The notes beneath the pieces are model-generated. The model was not told the DNA's origin. It saw only the letters and a list, made by a program, of their open reading frames with translations, and searched no databases. This document shows positions 1-8,805 of a DNA stretch of 64,000 bases, piece by piece. Source of the DNA: Bacteroidota bacterium (GTDB taxonomy: Bacteria > Bacteroidota > Rhodothermia > Rhodothermales > Rubricoccaceae). Numbering within the stretch: the first letter of the stretch is position 1; every line of letters begins with the position of its first letter. The stretch spans positions 281,444-345,443 of the forward strand of contig JBCBNX010000002.1 in assembly GCA_039821555.1 (NCBI GenBank), given 5' to 3'. Position numbers and translations under genes: made by a program.

Positions 1-480
1 GTCTGTGGTGATGATGCCCGTTCGGCGATCGCCGTCCGCGATGACCTCAATGCCTTCGTCCAGCAAAAACTCGAAGGCCAGCCCGCCGAGAAATCCCACT
101 GTCACACCCGGCCTCAACTTGACGTCGGCACGCGCCAGGATCGGTACGTCTAGGTAGGCAAGCCTGAGCTCGGTCACAGCATCCACGAGCGGGCCCCCGT
201 CGATGCTGATTTGCCCCTCTGACGTGGCACCCTTCCCCATGTAGAAGAGCCCGACCTCGACAGCAACCTGCCTTGCCACGGGCAGGCGGCGCTGTAGCAC
301 CAGCCCTGCTGTCGGAAACACAAACGAGGAACGGTCCCCCGGCGACTCGCCTCCGACGACGGTGAATCCGCTTACACCGAGGTGCCCGCGCAACGCGGTT
401 TGAGCGTGGGCGAGGGAGCCTAAAGACGCGAGCAGCAAGACCAGCGCAATGCTTCGTAGAACGGGCAAAATGGGGAGCAT
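1..480 (-). CDS. Outer-membrane beta-barrel protein, N-terminal 160 residues (runs off the left edge)
   Basis: Open without a stop from an ATG at 480 to the window edge. The product starts with a short hydrophobic signal peptide ending near SLAHAQ, consistent with Sec export. Alternating strands follow (for example VAVEVGLFYMGKG, LRLAYLDVPILAR, VTVGFLGGLAFEF). The pattern of a strand ending YxxKG, then a tyrosine-rich strand with a conserved PxL, and then a glycine-rich strand is that of the PorT-like outer-membrane beta-barrel family common in Bacteroidota. Function is unknown; a small outer-membrane porin-like or assembly-associated protein is likely. It diverges from the WYL regulator at 631. 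The reading frame is seen directly; the family is recognised by eye and the C-terminus is missing. Confidence 0.75.
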   Translation of the reverse strand, partial: MLPILPVLRSIALVLLLASLGSLAHAQTALRGHLGVSGFTVVGGESPGDRSSFVFPTAGLVLQRRLPVARQVAVEVGLFYMGKGATSEGQISIDGGPLVDAVTELRLAYLDVPILARADVKLRPGVTVGFLGGLAFEFLLDEGIEVIADGDRRTGIITTD

Positions 481-489
481 CGGAGTAGC

Positions 490-513
490 GGAGGCGTAGG
501 AGCGAACGCCTCC
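490..513. repeat. Perfect 8-bp stem hairpin in the leader of the barrel gene
   Basis: GGAGGCGT and ACGCCTCC are exact inverted repeats with an 8-nt loop. They lie 10 nt upstream of the minus-strand start codon at 480. There is no T-run, so it is not a terminator. It may fold in the 5' leader or bind a dimeric regulator. Confidence 0.4.
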
Positions 514-597
514 AAGGTACCAGGACCTACTGGGGTTTCGGGTCCCATTCGGGATCGCCCCCGCGCCTGTGGTCCGCCACGTTTTCGCGTCGGCGCG

Positions 598-606
598 TAG
601 CTTTCG
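598..606 (+). promoter_or_regulatory. Candidate -7 box (TAGCTTTCG) of the WYL regulator
   Basis: The sequence resembles the Bacteroidota -7 consensus TAnnTTTG and ends 24 nt before the ATG at 631. A TTTTCG lies about 16 nt upstream and could serve as the -33 element. Similar boxes precede several other genes in this window. Confidence 0.3.
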
Positions 607-630
607 GTCTCCGCTGTCCACCCCACCGCC

Positions 631-1611
631 ATGTCCAAGTCCGATCGCTCCCTCAACAAGACTGAGCGCCTGTTTGCGTTGGTGCTGCTGCTGCAGAACC
701 GGCCCAACATGACCAGCCGCGATCTCGCGGAGCACTTTGGCGTGAGCCGTCGGACGATTTTCCGCGACCTCCGTACGCTGGGCGAGTCGGGGGTCCCGCT
801 CACCTATGCTGAGGGCGGCGGCTACGAGATCCTGGAAGGCTATCAGCTCCCTCCGCTGATGTTCTCCGCACGCGAGGCCGCCACGCTGCTGGTGGGCTTG
901 GAGTTCGCCAAGCTGCAACCGGACGCCTCGCTCAAGTCGGACTCCGATGCCGTGGCGCTCAAGATCCGCTCGGTACTGCCCGAACAGGTACGCTCCTACA
1001 TCGATCGGTTGCAGGAAAGCACCGTCTTGACGCCGTACCTGCAGGACATGAATCCGACCGGTGCCAATGACGAAGAGGAGGGCAAATGGTACGCGCTCTC
1101 GGAAGCCGTCGCCCGACAGCGCGTCGTCAAGATGGACTACTACGTCTTGAGCCGTGACGAGGTGACTGAGCGCAACGTCAACCCACTCGGGCTGGTCTAC
1201 TACGCCGACCATTGGAATCTCATCGCCTACGACCAACTGCGCGACGACATCCGCAACTTCCGCCTCGACCGCATCCGGGCGATGAAGGTGCGGATGCGCA
1301 CATTCGAGCGGCCGCGCAGCTTCGACCTGATGGACCACCTCCGCGAGCGGGGGACGAGCCCGAACAACCTCCGCATGCGCGTCTGGTTTGCTGAGCGTGC
1401 CTACCGCTGGGCCCGGCGCGGCGTGCCCGCCGACATCGAGGAGGAGGTCCAGCGCGACGGGGGCACGGAGGTGACGTTCTACTTCGAGAACCCCGACTAC
1501 GTAGCCCGCTGGCTCCTCCGGTGGGGCGCCGACGCTGACGTGCTCGAACCTCAGGTGCTCAAGGACCGGGTCCGCGAGAAGGCGCTTTCGCTGGCGAAGC
1601 AGTACGCCTGA
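631..1611 (+). CDS. WYL-domain transcriptional regulator (DeoR-type HTH)
   Basis: 326 residues. The N-terminal winged helix-turn-helix (about residues 10-65) contains TSRDLAEHFGVSRRTIFRD. It is followed by a WYL ligand-sensing domain (about 155-225) and a C-terminal WCX extension (about 240-325). The signature tripeptide reads WNL in HWNLIAYD instead of the usual WYL, a modest variation at the ligand pocket. Such proteins are cytoplasmic regulators that sense small ligands or nucleic acids; targets cannot be read from the sequence. It diverges from the barrel protein gene and could regulate it (inference). Confidence 0.88.
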   Translation: MSKSDRSLNKTERLFALVLLLQNRPNMTSRDLAEHFGVSRRTIFRDLRTLGESGVPLTYAEGGGYEILEGYQLPPLMFSAREAATLLVGLEFAKLQPDASLKSDSDAVALKIRSVLPEQVRSYIDRLQESTVLTPYLQDMNPTGANDEEEGKWYALSEAVARQRVVKMDYYVLSRDEVTERNVNPLGLVYYADHWNLIAYDQLRDDIRNFRLDRIRAMKVRMRTFERPRSFDLMDHLRERGTSPNNLRMRVWFAERAYRWARRGVPADIEEEVQRDGGTEVTFYFENPDYVARWLLRWGADADVLEPQVLKDRVREKALSLAKQYA

Positions 1612-1652
1612 ACCCCTCAAAACGAGGCTCCAGCGCCGATCTTCGGTGCCGA

Positions 1653-1668
1653 TGTTTCACGTGAAACA
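1653..1668. other. parS centromere site (ParB/Spo0J binding)
   Basis: TGTTTCACGTGAAACA matches the broadly conserved bacterial parS consensus (TGTTnCACGTGAAACA) at every position. The palindrome extends by GA/TC to 20 bp (1651-1670). It is in the 82-bp gap between the convergent WYL and GIN genes. ParB loads here and spreads to organise and segregate the origin region. parS sites cluster near oriC in most bacteria, so the window is likely origin-proximal. I saw no second CACGTG with matching flanks in the window. Confidence 0.92.
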
Positions 1669-1693
1669 TCGCGAGGTCTGTGGTTCGGGGACA

Positions 1694-2911
1694 TCAGTCG
1701 CAGCGCCGAAGCTTAGCGTAGTCGCCCCCAGGCCCCGACTTCCGGACGGCGCTTGGGTTGCCCGTGTAGCACACGTCGGTGTTGAAATACAGCCGTGCAC
1801 GAACTGATTCCGACGGCGAGACGGCCGCCTTGATCTGGCTCTGTCCGTCGATCACGACGGATTCGGCCAGGAGGTCACGCGCCTCCAACTGTGCGTCGAT
1901 GTCGAGATCAGCGTCGAGGCGCGTGGCAGTGCCGTCCAGCGTCACGATGGCTCGCGGCCCTTCGCGGAGGACGAACGTGCCGGCGGCAATGTCGGTCACG
2001 GCAACCTGGGCGTCCGGGCCTGTTTCGAGGCGCGTGAGTGACGGCACCGTGATCGTCGCGCTGAGGCCCGATCTCGTTCGCAGCGGCTCGCGGGCAAAGA
2101 CATAGAGGCGTCCATCTCGTACCTGGGTTTCCACGTACTCCACGAGGTTGTCATCGGCCATGACTGACACGCTGCGCTGAGGCCCGACCACGATGGTGGC
2201 CGACAGACGCTCGCCGATGAATACCTCGTCGAACGCCTCCACGGTCCGCCTCTGCATCGCCGCTTCGCCGCTGCCGACCGTGCGAATCGTCCGCTCGCGA
2301 GCGATGTAAGGATCAGGCAACTCCACGTCATTCGCGGCAGTCGTGTAGACGCGCGTGTCACCTGAGGAGGCGTCGGGCTGGAAGTAGAGCGAACTCGGGA
2401 GCCGGATGCGCCCGCCACCCGCCGCGTTGAGGCGCACCTCGCTTGCCATCAGCGCCTCGGCATCGATACGCGCTCCGCCCCCAGCCTCAACCGTCAGTTC
2501 GTTAAGCGACCCCGAAGCCGTGATGACGGCGCCGCCACCGAGGTCGAGTGCCAGCGGTTCTGTTTGATCAAAGTGCGCGGTCACCCGAGCACCGCCGCCA
2601 CCGTCGATCCGCGACCACATAGGTGCCGTCACTCGGACCACGACCCCGCCCGGGGAATTGCGCCAATCCAACGGACGCACGACAAGCACAGAGCCCTCCA
2701 CAACCGCCTCGATGAGGTCGAAGTCGGATGTTCTCGCCTCGACCGATACGCGCTGGGTACTCCCAGGCTCAAGCTCGAAGGTGACGCCATGTCCGACCGA
2801 AAGCGCGTTGAAGGCGGGGAGATCGAAGGTGCGGGCGATGCGGGCATCTTGCGCCGAGCAGACGCTAGCGAGCACGAACGCGAGCGCAGCCACGGTAAGA
2901 AGACGGGACAT
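1694..2911 (-). CDS. Secreted GIN-domain (DUF2807) adhesin-like protein
   Basis: 405 residues from the ATG at 2911, chosen because it puts a clean signal peptide (MSRLLTVAALAF...CSAQ) at the N-terminus. An earlier in-frame ATG at 2947 would add 12 non-signal-like residues. Two tandem beta-helical head GIN domains are visible, at about residues 25-175 and 215-370. Each has the F-x-x-I/L-x-V-G-x-G and DLxGGG-type periodicity (for example LDLGGGAVITASG, VEAGGGARIDAEA). GIN proteins are exported, beta-solenoid surface or periplasmic proteins of unknown function in Bacteroidota. It lies downstream of mfd on the same strand with a 121-nt gap, probably as a separate unit. Confidence 0.82.
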   Translation of the reverse strand: MSRLLTVAALAFVLASVCSAQDARIARTFDLPAFNALSVGHGVTFELEPGSTQRVSVEARTSDFDLIEAVVEGSVLVVRPLDWRNSPGGVVVRVTAPMWSRIDGGGGARVTAHFDQTEPLALDLGGGAVITASGSLNELTVEAGGGARIDAEALMASEVRLNAAGGGRIRLPSSLYFQPDASSGDTRVYTTAANDVELPDPYIARERTIRTVGSGEAAMQRRTVEAFDEVFIGERLSATIVVGPQRSVSVMADDNLVEYVETQVRDGRLYVFAREPLRTRSGLSATITVPSLTRLETGPDAQVAVTDIAAGTFVLREGPRAIVTLDGTATRLDADLDIDAQLEARDLLAESVVIDGQSQIKAAVSPSESVRARLYFNTDVCYTGNPSAVRKSGPGGDYAKLRRCD

Positions 2912-3032
2912 GAGACAGAGAGATGAGCGCGAAGAAACGAGTTGCACTGGGCCAGACGAGGCGGCACCCCGGAAGGATACAGGTTACCCTGTCAACGAAT
3001 GTCTCGACGTCAGAACGGCGGCCGCTAACGAC

Positions 3033-6000
3033 CTACGCAGCCTCGGCTATCTCCTTGACCGGCAGCAACTGCAGCAACAAGCGCTCGGCCGTCGCCACGT
3101 CCTTCACGTCCTGGATGATCGCGCGGAGGCGACCCTTCTTAGTGTCACGTAACACATACCGCCGCTTCTGCGCCGCGAGCCGTTCGAGGAAGGGGTTGAA
3201 GACGACCTCGTAGAAGTAGAGGTCTTCCTCCTGCGTGGGCATGTCAAGCCACAGCCGGTTGTTCTTGAGCTGCACGCGCAGGAGCCGGAGCGGCGTGACT
3301 ATCAGGCCGAGCTTGGTCGACGCGAGCAGGTGCGTCACCTCCTTCGGGACCGAACCGAAGCGGTCTCTCAACTCTCGGGCAAGGTCGTCCACCTGCACTG
3401 GCTCCGACGCTTCGCTGAGTCGACGATAGAGGTTGAGCCGCTCGAAATGGTTCGAGACGAACGCCTCCGGAATGAACGCGTCCTCGCCGATGTCGACGCT
3501 GGGCTCACGGACGAGCGGCGGCGGCGCAGCCTCCTCGTCGAACACCTGGCGGAACTCGTCGCGGCGCAATTCCTGCACGGCCTCGTCGAGAATCTGGTGG
3601 TACGTCTCATAGCCGACGTCCTCGATGAAGCCGCTCTGCTCGGCTCCGAGGAGCGCACCCGCCCCGCGAATGTCGAGGTCGCGCATGGCAATGTTGAAGC
3701 CACTCCCGAGGTCGGAGAACTCCTCGACAGCGCGCAGCCGCTGCCGGGCCTCGCGCGTGAGCGTGTGCACGCTCGGGACGAGGAGGTAGCAGAACGCTTT
3801 CTCGCCACGACGCCCGACGCGCCCACGCAACTGGTGGAGGTCCGACAGCCCAAAGCGCTCGGCGTGGTTGATGATGATCGTGTTCGCGTTCGACACGTCG
3901 AGCCCGCTCTCCACGATGTTGGTGCAGACGAGCACGTCGAACTTGCGGTCCATGAAGTCATGCATGACGCCTTCGAGGACGGTCGGCTTCATCTGACCAT
4001 GGGCGACCTGAATACGAATGTTCGGGACGAGCGCCCGGATCGTCCCCGCGACCTCCTCGATGTTCTTCACGCGGTTGTGGACGAAGAACACCTGGCCGCC
4101 GCGGTTGACCTCGTAAAGGATCGCGTCGCGGACGAGGTCTTGATCGTAGGCGTGGATCTCCGTGACGATGGGCTGGCGGTTGGGCGGCGGCGTCGAGATG
4201 ATCGAGAGGTCGCGCGCACCCATGAGCGAGAACTGGAGCGTTCGCGGAATAGGTGTGGCTGTTAGCGTTAGGGTGTCAACATCAGGCCGAAGTTTTCGGA
4301 GCTTCTCCTTAGCCGATACCCCAAACTTTTGCTCCTCGTCGACGACTAAGAGACCCAGGTCTCTGAATTGTATGTCTTTAGATAAAAGTCGTACCGTGCC
4401 AATAACGATGTCGATCTCACCCGCTTTTAGGAGCGAGGCAACCTCTTTCTGCTCAGCGGCGGAGACAAACCGAGAAAGCTGAGCGAGCTGCACGGGGAAG
4501 CGCTTCATTCGCTCGGCGAACGTCTCGACGTGCTGCGCGGCGAGAATCGTGGTCGGGACGATGACCGCGACCTGCTTGCCGTCTTGCACCGCCTTGAACG
4601 CGGCGCGCACCGCGATCTCAGTTTTGCCGAAGCCGACGTCGCCACAAACGAGGCGGTCCATTGGGATTGGCAGCTCCATGTCGTCCTTGACGGCCTGCGC
4701 CGAGGCGGCCTGGTCCGGGGTGTCCTCGTAGGGGAACGATGCCTCCAACTCCTGCTGCCAGATTGTATCGGCCTGGAAACCGAAGCCCGTCGACTGCTTG
4801 CGCTTGGCGTAGAGCTGGATGAGGTCACGCGCGATGTCCTTGACGCGCTTCTTGGTGCGCGCCTTAAGTCGCTCCCACGCGCCCGTGCCGAGCTTCGTCA
4901 GGCGCGGTTGATGACCCTCTTTTCCGCTGTATTTGTGTAGCTTATGCAAGGCACTCACGTTGACGAACAGCGCGTCCCCATCGCGGAAGGTGAGCTTGAC
5001 CGCTTCCTGCTGCTTCTCGCGGACTTTGATTTTGTGAAGCCCCGCGAACTGCCCGATGCCGTAGTCGACGTGCACGACGAAGTCGCCGGGCGTAAGCGTC
5101 TTGAGTTCACGCAGGCTCAGGCCGCCGGTCGACTTCGCGCGCCGCCGCGCCGTTGGGCGGTGGTAGCGATTGAAGAGCTGGTGGTCGGTGTAGACAGCAA
5201 GCCCCGCCGCTGAGACCTCGAAGCCTTCGTGGATCGACTCGACAACGAGCGTGGCGTCGGGCGGGCGGTCGTCGTCGGTGAGCAGTTCCGTCAGCCGACC
5301 TCGCTGGGAGGCGCTGTCGCAAAGGATGACCGTGTCGAGATCGCGCCGTCGGTTGTCGGCGAGTGCCCGCCGCAGCCGACTCATGTCGCTGTTGAACGCG
5401 GGCTGCGGCGCGGCGGTGAGGTCGAGCGCGGTCGGCGCGTCGTCGGAGAATGTGCCGAAGAGGAGGCGACCGTGCTGGCTGAGGACCCCCGTCAGGGCAT
5501 CGCCGGTGAGGTAGCGCGCCTCGGGCGGGGCGAGCTTCGCGGCGGCGGCCACCTCGGCGTCCGTGTTTGCATCACGGAGACGTTCCTCGTAGGCCTCCTC
5601 CGCCTCGGCATAGCGGCTCTGCGCGTGCTCGGCAAGGCGCTGGCTGTCGAAGAGCGCGAGGAGTGTGTCGTCAGGAAGGTGCGTAAAGAGCGGCGTGAAC
5701 GAGCCGGTCGTGGCAGCGTCGAGGTTGGGGACAAGGCGCGCGACGGGGAGCGTGGCGAGGGAGCGCTGCGTCGCCGGGTCGAACTCGCGCAGCCCGTCGA
5801 TCTCATCGCCGAAGAACTCGATGCGGACGGGGTAGTCGCCTGCGAACGGAAACACATCGAGGATGCCGCCGCGGATCGCGACCTCGCCCTGGGTGCCGAC
5901 GAACTCGACGGCCTCGAAGCCCTGCTCGACAAGCCGCGCCATCAGGTCTTGCGGGTCGATCTCGTCGCCGGGCCGGATCGTTAGTGTCTCGTCGGCGACC

Positions 6001-6422
6001 GTGTCCGGCGGCGGTACGAGATCGCTCAGCGCGTCGACGCTCGTGACAAGGATGCCCGCGAAGCCCTCGCGGAGTTGCTGGAGCACGTCGGCCCGCTGCG
6101 CGATGGGCGTCGGGTCCGCGACCTGCCCGGCATCGTACGGATGCTGCCCGGTGGGAGGGAGGTAGAGCAGGTCGGCAGAATCTGCGACGAGTTGTTCGAG
6201 GTCGCTGCGGAGGTAGCTCGCCGCCTCACGCTCAGCGAGAATCGCCACGACGAGGCGTTCGGTGTGCGCGGCGAGGTCTGCAAGGACGAACGCGGGGAGC
6301 GAGCCGACTGTCCCGCGCAGCCGTAGTGCGCTGTCGGTGAGCGTGACGGCGCGGGCGCGGACCTCTGCGAAGAAGTCGGTGTTGGCGAGGCGGGCCTGGA
6401 CGGTGACGAGCGTCGAGGGCAT
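3033..6422 (-). CDS. mfd: Transcription-repair coupling factor Mfd
   Basis: 1129 residues, normal family length. Mfd is a cytoplasmic SF2 translocase that displaces RNA polymerase stalled at DNA lesions and recruits UvrA. Visible parts are the UvrB-homology N-terminal region, a CarD-like RNA-polymerase-interaction domain (about 440-500, LTPGDFVVHVDYGIGQFAG), Walker A GDVGFGKTE near 595, the DEEQ box near 693, TATPIPRTL, the QLRGRVGR motif VI near 866, and the C-terminal TRCF regulatory domain. A segment around 4250-4460, covering the helicase core from about residue 655 to 725, has markedly lower GC and unusual codons (TTA, ATA, AGA, CTA) compared with the rest. The reading frame is intact. 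uvrA, its functional partner, is at 47.4 kb. Confidence 0.97.
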   Translation of the reverse strand: MPSTLVTVQARLANTDFFAEVRARAVTLTDSALRLRGTVGSLPAFVLADLAAHTERLVVAILAEREAASYLRSDLEQLVADSADLLYLPPTGQHPYDAGQVADPTPIAQRADVLQQLREGFAGILVTSVDALSDLVPPPDTVADETLTIRPGDEIDPQDLMARLVEQGFEAVEFVGTQGEVAIRGGILDVFPFAGDYPVRIEFFGDEIDGLREFDPATQRSLATLPVARLVPNLDAATTGSFTPLFTHLPDDTLLALFDSQRLAEHAQSRYAEAEEAYEERLRDANTDAEVAAAAKLAPPEARYLTGDALTGVLSQHGRLLFGTFSDDAPTALDLTAAPQPAFNSDMSRLRRALADNRRRDLDTVILCDSASQRGRLTELLTDDDRPPDATLVVESIHEGFEVSAAGLAVYTDHQLFNRYHRPTARRRAKSTGGLSLRELKTLTPGDFVVHVDYGIGQFAGLHKIKVREKQQEAVKLTFRDGDALFVNVSALHKLHKYSGKEGHQPRLTKLGTGAWERLKARTKKRVKDIARDLIQLYAKRKQSTGFGFQADTIWQQELEASFPYEDTPDQAASAQAVKDDMELPIPMDRLVCGDVGFGKTEIAVRAAFKAVQDGKQVAVIVPTTILAAQHVETFAERMKRFPVQLAQLSRFVSAAEQKEVASLLKAGEIDIVIGTVRLLSKDIQFRDLGLLVVDEEQKFGVSAKEKLRKLRPDVDTLTLTATPIPRTLQFSLMGARDLSIISTPPPNRQPIVTEIHAYDQDLVRDAILYEVNRGGQVFFVHNRVKNIEEVAGTIRALVPNIRIQVAHGQMKPTVLEGVMHDFMDRKFDVLVCTNIVESGLDVSNANTIIINHAERFGLSDLHQLRGRVGRRGEKAFCYLLVPSVHTLTREARQRLRAVEEFSDLGSGFNIAMRDLDIRGAGALLGAEQSGFIEDVGYETYHQILDEAVQELRRDEFRQVFDEEAAPPPLVREPSVDIGEDAFIPEAFVSNHFERLNLYRRLSEASEPVQVDDLARELRDRFGSVPKEVTHLLASTKLGLIVTPLRLLRVQLKNNRLWLDMPTQEEDLYFYEVVFNPFLERLAAQKRRYVLRDTKKGRLRAIIQDVKDVATAERLLLQLLPVKEIAEAA

Positions 6423-6535
6423 GAGACGGCAGGGTGTGCGGGATCAACAGCCGTCGTTTAACCGAGGAGCGGAGGGCGGGTTCGTGGCGGGTCGGTTCTC
6501 CACAATCCGACCCTGCCACCTCCAGACGGCCGTCC

Positions 6536-7774
6536 CTAGGCTTCGGCGATCGCCGTGAGCAGGGCACGGTCGGCGTCCGTGAGCGGGACACTGCGGCGCT
6601 GCATCACCGCTTCGGCCACCCGGAGCGCCTTATCAAGGCGATAGCGGGCCAGCCCGCCGTCTTGCCAGCCTCCCCACGAGAAACTTGGAATGCGGCGCGG
6701 CGCGAAGCCACCGCCGTAGAGATTGCACGACACGCCGACGACGGTACCCGTGTTGAACATCGTGTTGATGCCTGCCTTCGAGTGGTCGCCCATGACGAGG
6801 CCGAGAAACTGCGTCCCGCTCGGCAGAAACGTGTCGGCGACCGCGTCGAAGAGCGTCACCTCGCCGTAGTCGTTGCGGAGGTTGCTCGTGTTGGTGTCCG
6901 CGCCGAGGTTGCACCAGCGCCCGATATAGGCATTGCCGAGGTAGCCGTCGTGCCCCTTGTTGGTGTACGAGTGGACCACGCTCGCGCTGACCTCGCCGCC
7001 GACCTTAGACCACGGCCCGACAGCGCTGCCGCTGATCCGACTAAGCATCTTCAGCTGCGCCTGCTCGCCGAAAAAGACCGGCCCTTTGGCGACCGCGCCC
7101 TCGAAAATCGTGGCTCCTGCGTCGATGTAGACGGGCCCGTGTTCCGCCGTGACGATGGCACCGGGCTTGACCGTCGCGCCGGGGGCGAGGTAGATCTGCT
7201 CCGGGTTGACGAGCAGCGCGCCGTCGTGGATCGTCGCGCCGTCGTGGCCGCGGTGGCCAAGCGCTTCAACGTCGGCAGCAATACGACCGCCAACGTCGTC
7301 GAGCAGGTCCCAGAGGTGGGTAATCATCGAGGCGTCCGAGACGTCTTCCGTAGGGATGCCCTCGACCGCGGCCAAGCCGATAGCGTCGGTGTCGAGCAGC
7401 GTAGCATCCGGGTAGGGCAGCCATGCCGCGACGAGCGTATCGCCCTGCACGAAGGCGCGTGCCGTCTCGCGGGGCTGCGCCGCTGCCTTCAGCCGGTCGA
7501 GCAGCGCGCCGGGCTCGGGCCGGTAGCGTGCATTGACGAGCAGCATGCCAGCATGATCGTCGGGCAGTGCGTTGACCGTGGCCTCGGGATGCTCCTGGGC
7601 CGTGACATCCGCGATGAGGCGACGGGTGTGCAGGACGAGGCCATCGTGCGGGAAGGCTGCCCGTTGCGCCTCGAAGAGCGTACGAACGCCGAGGCGGAGG
7701 TCGCCCGCGGCACGCGTAAGGACGAGCGGTTCGAGGTGGCGGACAGCCTCGTCTTCAAACAGGCAGAGGTGCAC
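6536..7774 (-). CDS. GlmU-like sugar-phosphate nucleotidyltransferase / acyltransferase (Bacteroidota alternative type)
   Basis: About 412 residues from a GTG at 7774. A GTG at 7822 is also in frame, but family members begin just before the FEDE-x-x-x-x-L-x-PL motif, and the extra 16 residues look like spacer. The N-terminal half (LEPLVLTRAAGDLRLGVRTL) matches the GLMU-like nucleotidyltransferase family. The C-terminal half has left-handed beta-helix hexapeptide turns (PGATVKPGAIV, IYIDAGATIFEGAVAKGPVF) and the motif DHSKAGINTMFNTGT. The inferred role is synthesis of a UDP- or dTDP-sugar such as UDP-GlcNAc for the cell envelope. It follows phzF-like on the same strand and precedes mfd by 113 nt. 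Confidence 0.8.
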   Translation of the reverse strand: MHLCLFEDEAVRHLEPLVLTRAAGDLRLGVRTLFEAQRAAFPHDGLVLHTRRLIADVTAQEHPEATVNALPDDHAGMLLVNARYRPEPGALLDRLKAAAQPRETARAFVQGDTLVAAWLPYPDATLLDTDAIGLAAVEGIPTEDVSDASMITHLWDLLDDVGGRIAADVEALGHRGHDGATIHDGALLVNPEQIYLAPGATVKPGAIVTAEHGPVYIDAGATIFEGAVAKGPVFFGEQAQLKMLSRISGSAVGPWSKVGGEVSASVVHSYTNKGHDGYLGNAYIGRWCNLGADTNTSNLRNDYGEVTLFDAVADTFLPSGTQFLGLVMGDHSKAGINTMFNTGTVVGVSCNLYGGGFAPRRIPSFSWGGWQDGGLARYRLDKALRVAEAVMQRRSVPLTDADRALLTAIAEA

Positions 7775-7832
7775 GGCGAGAGGTGTGGATGTGCGGACGT
7801 GTGAACGTAGACAAGATCGCACGACCCGCGAG

Positions 7833-8681
7833 CTAAGACCTGCGAGCTACGACTGGGATCTGTAGCGTTCCCTCCAGCATGGTCACAGCGCGCCCGCCCA
7901 GCAGCACGCGGTCGCCGCTCTGCGCATTGGGACGGTGCTCGACGGTCACGGTACCACCGCGTTCGGACGCTTGATAACCGACGAGCGCGGCGCGTCCAAG
8001 CCGCCCAGCCCAGTACGGTGCGAGGGTGCAATGGGCCGAGCCGGTCACGGGATCCTCCGCAACACGCACGGCCGGGGCAAAGAAGCGCGAGATGAAGTCA
8101 TAGGGCTCGTCCGGGTCAGCTTCTGCCGTGACCATCACGCCACGCTCGATGTTAGGGACGGTGGCAAGGCCTTGGAAGTCGGGATCGAGGCCGCGCACGG
8201 TGTCCGCGTCGGCGACCTCCACGAGCACATCGTAGGCGTTGCGTCCGACGAAGCGCACGGCGTCCGGGGCGAGGCCAAGGCGACCGAGGAGCCCGGCGGG
8301 CATTGAGGCGGGCGTAGCCGTGGTGGCGGGGAAGTCCATCGCGTAGCCGCCATCGTCCGTGCACGTCACGGCGAGACCTCCGCTGCGCGTCACGAAGCGC
8401 ACCGTGTCAGCGACGCGGCCTGTCTCGAACAGGATGTGCGCCGTTGCGAGCGTAGCATGCCCGCAGAGGTCGACTTCGGCGGCCGGCGTGAACCAGCGCA
8501 GCCGCCGCACGCCGGGCTCGGCCTCGACGCCCTCGGGCAGCACGAACGCGGTCTCCGAGAGGTTCATCTCCATCGCCACCCGCTGCATCCACTCGGTTTC
8601 AACGGGCGCGTCAAGGAGGCACACGGCCGCGGGGTTGCCGCCGAAGGGCGCATCGGTGAAGGCATCGACGATGAAGAGCAT
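7833..8681 (-). CDS. PhzF-family isomerase/epimerase-like protein
   Basis: 282 residues, typical PhzF length, with two diaminopimelate-epimerase-like halves. The general-acid/base glutamate is in MNLSETAFV near residue 43. The second-half signature EDPVTGSAHCTLAPYW is present (about 217-232). PhzF relatives catalyse isomerisation of small metabolites. Outside phenazine clusters their substrates are mostly unknown, and there are no other phenazine genes here. It is the first gene of a probable two-gene unit with the GlmU-like protein downstream. Confidence 0.88.
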   Translation of the reverse strand: MLFIVDAFTDAPFGGNPAAVCLLDAPVETEWMQRVAMEMNLSETAFVLPEGVEAEPGVRRLRWFTPAAEVDLCGHATLATAHILFETGRVADTVRFVTRSGGLAVTCTDDGGYAMDFPATTATPASMPAGLLGRLGLAPDAVRFVGRNAYDVLVEVADADTVRGLDPDFQGLATVPNIERGVMVTAEADPDEPYDFISRFFAPAVRVAEDPVTGSAHCTLAPYWAGRLGRAALVGYQASERGGTVTVEHRPNAQSGDRVLLGGRAVTMLEGTLQIPVVARRS

Positions 8682-8766
8682 AGGGTAGCCACGGCGAGGG
8701 AAGGAGCGCAGAACGACTCCGAAACCCGCGTCCAGCGCTTCGGTGCCGCTTTGCGGGTGCTACGCG

Positions 8767-8774
8767 TAGCTTCG
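8767..8774 (+). promoter_or_regulatory. Candidate -7 box (TAGCTTCG) of the amidohydrolase
   Basis: One mismatch to TAnnTTTG, 32 nt before the ATG at 8806. A TTTG lies 13 nt upstream, closer than the usual -33 spacing. The identical octamer precedes the small gene at 16040. Confidence 0.3.
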
Positions 8775-8805
8775 TGCAACCATTTCCAAGCGGTCCCTTG
8801 CTCTC

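Noticed and set aside
1633..1649. Possible terminator after the WYL gene (GCGCCGA/TCGGTGC stem)
   Set aside because: Short stem with a wobble pair and no T-run; the neighbouring palindrome is the parS site.
7774..7822. Longer start of the GlmU-like gene at 7822
   Set aside because: The extra 16 residues have no resemblance to the family start and resemble spacer sequence; kept only as an alternative.
7833..8681. Phenazine biosynthesis locus
   Set aside because: Only a PhzF-type protein is present; none of the other phenazine genes are nearby.
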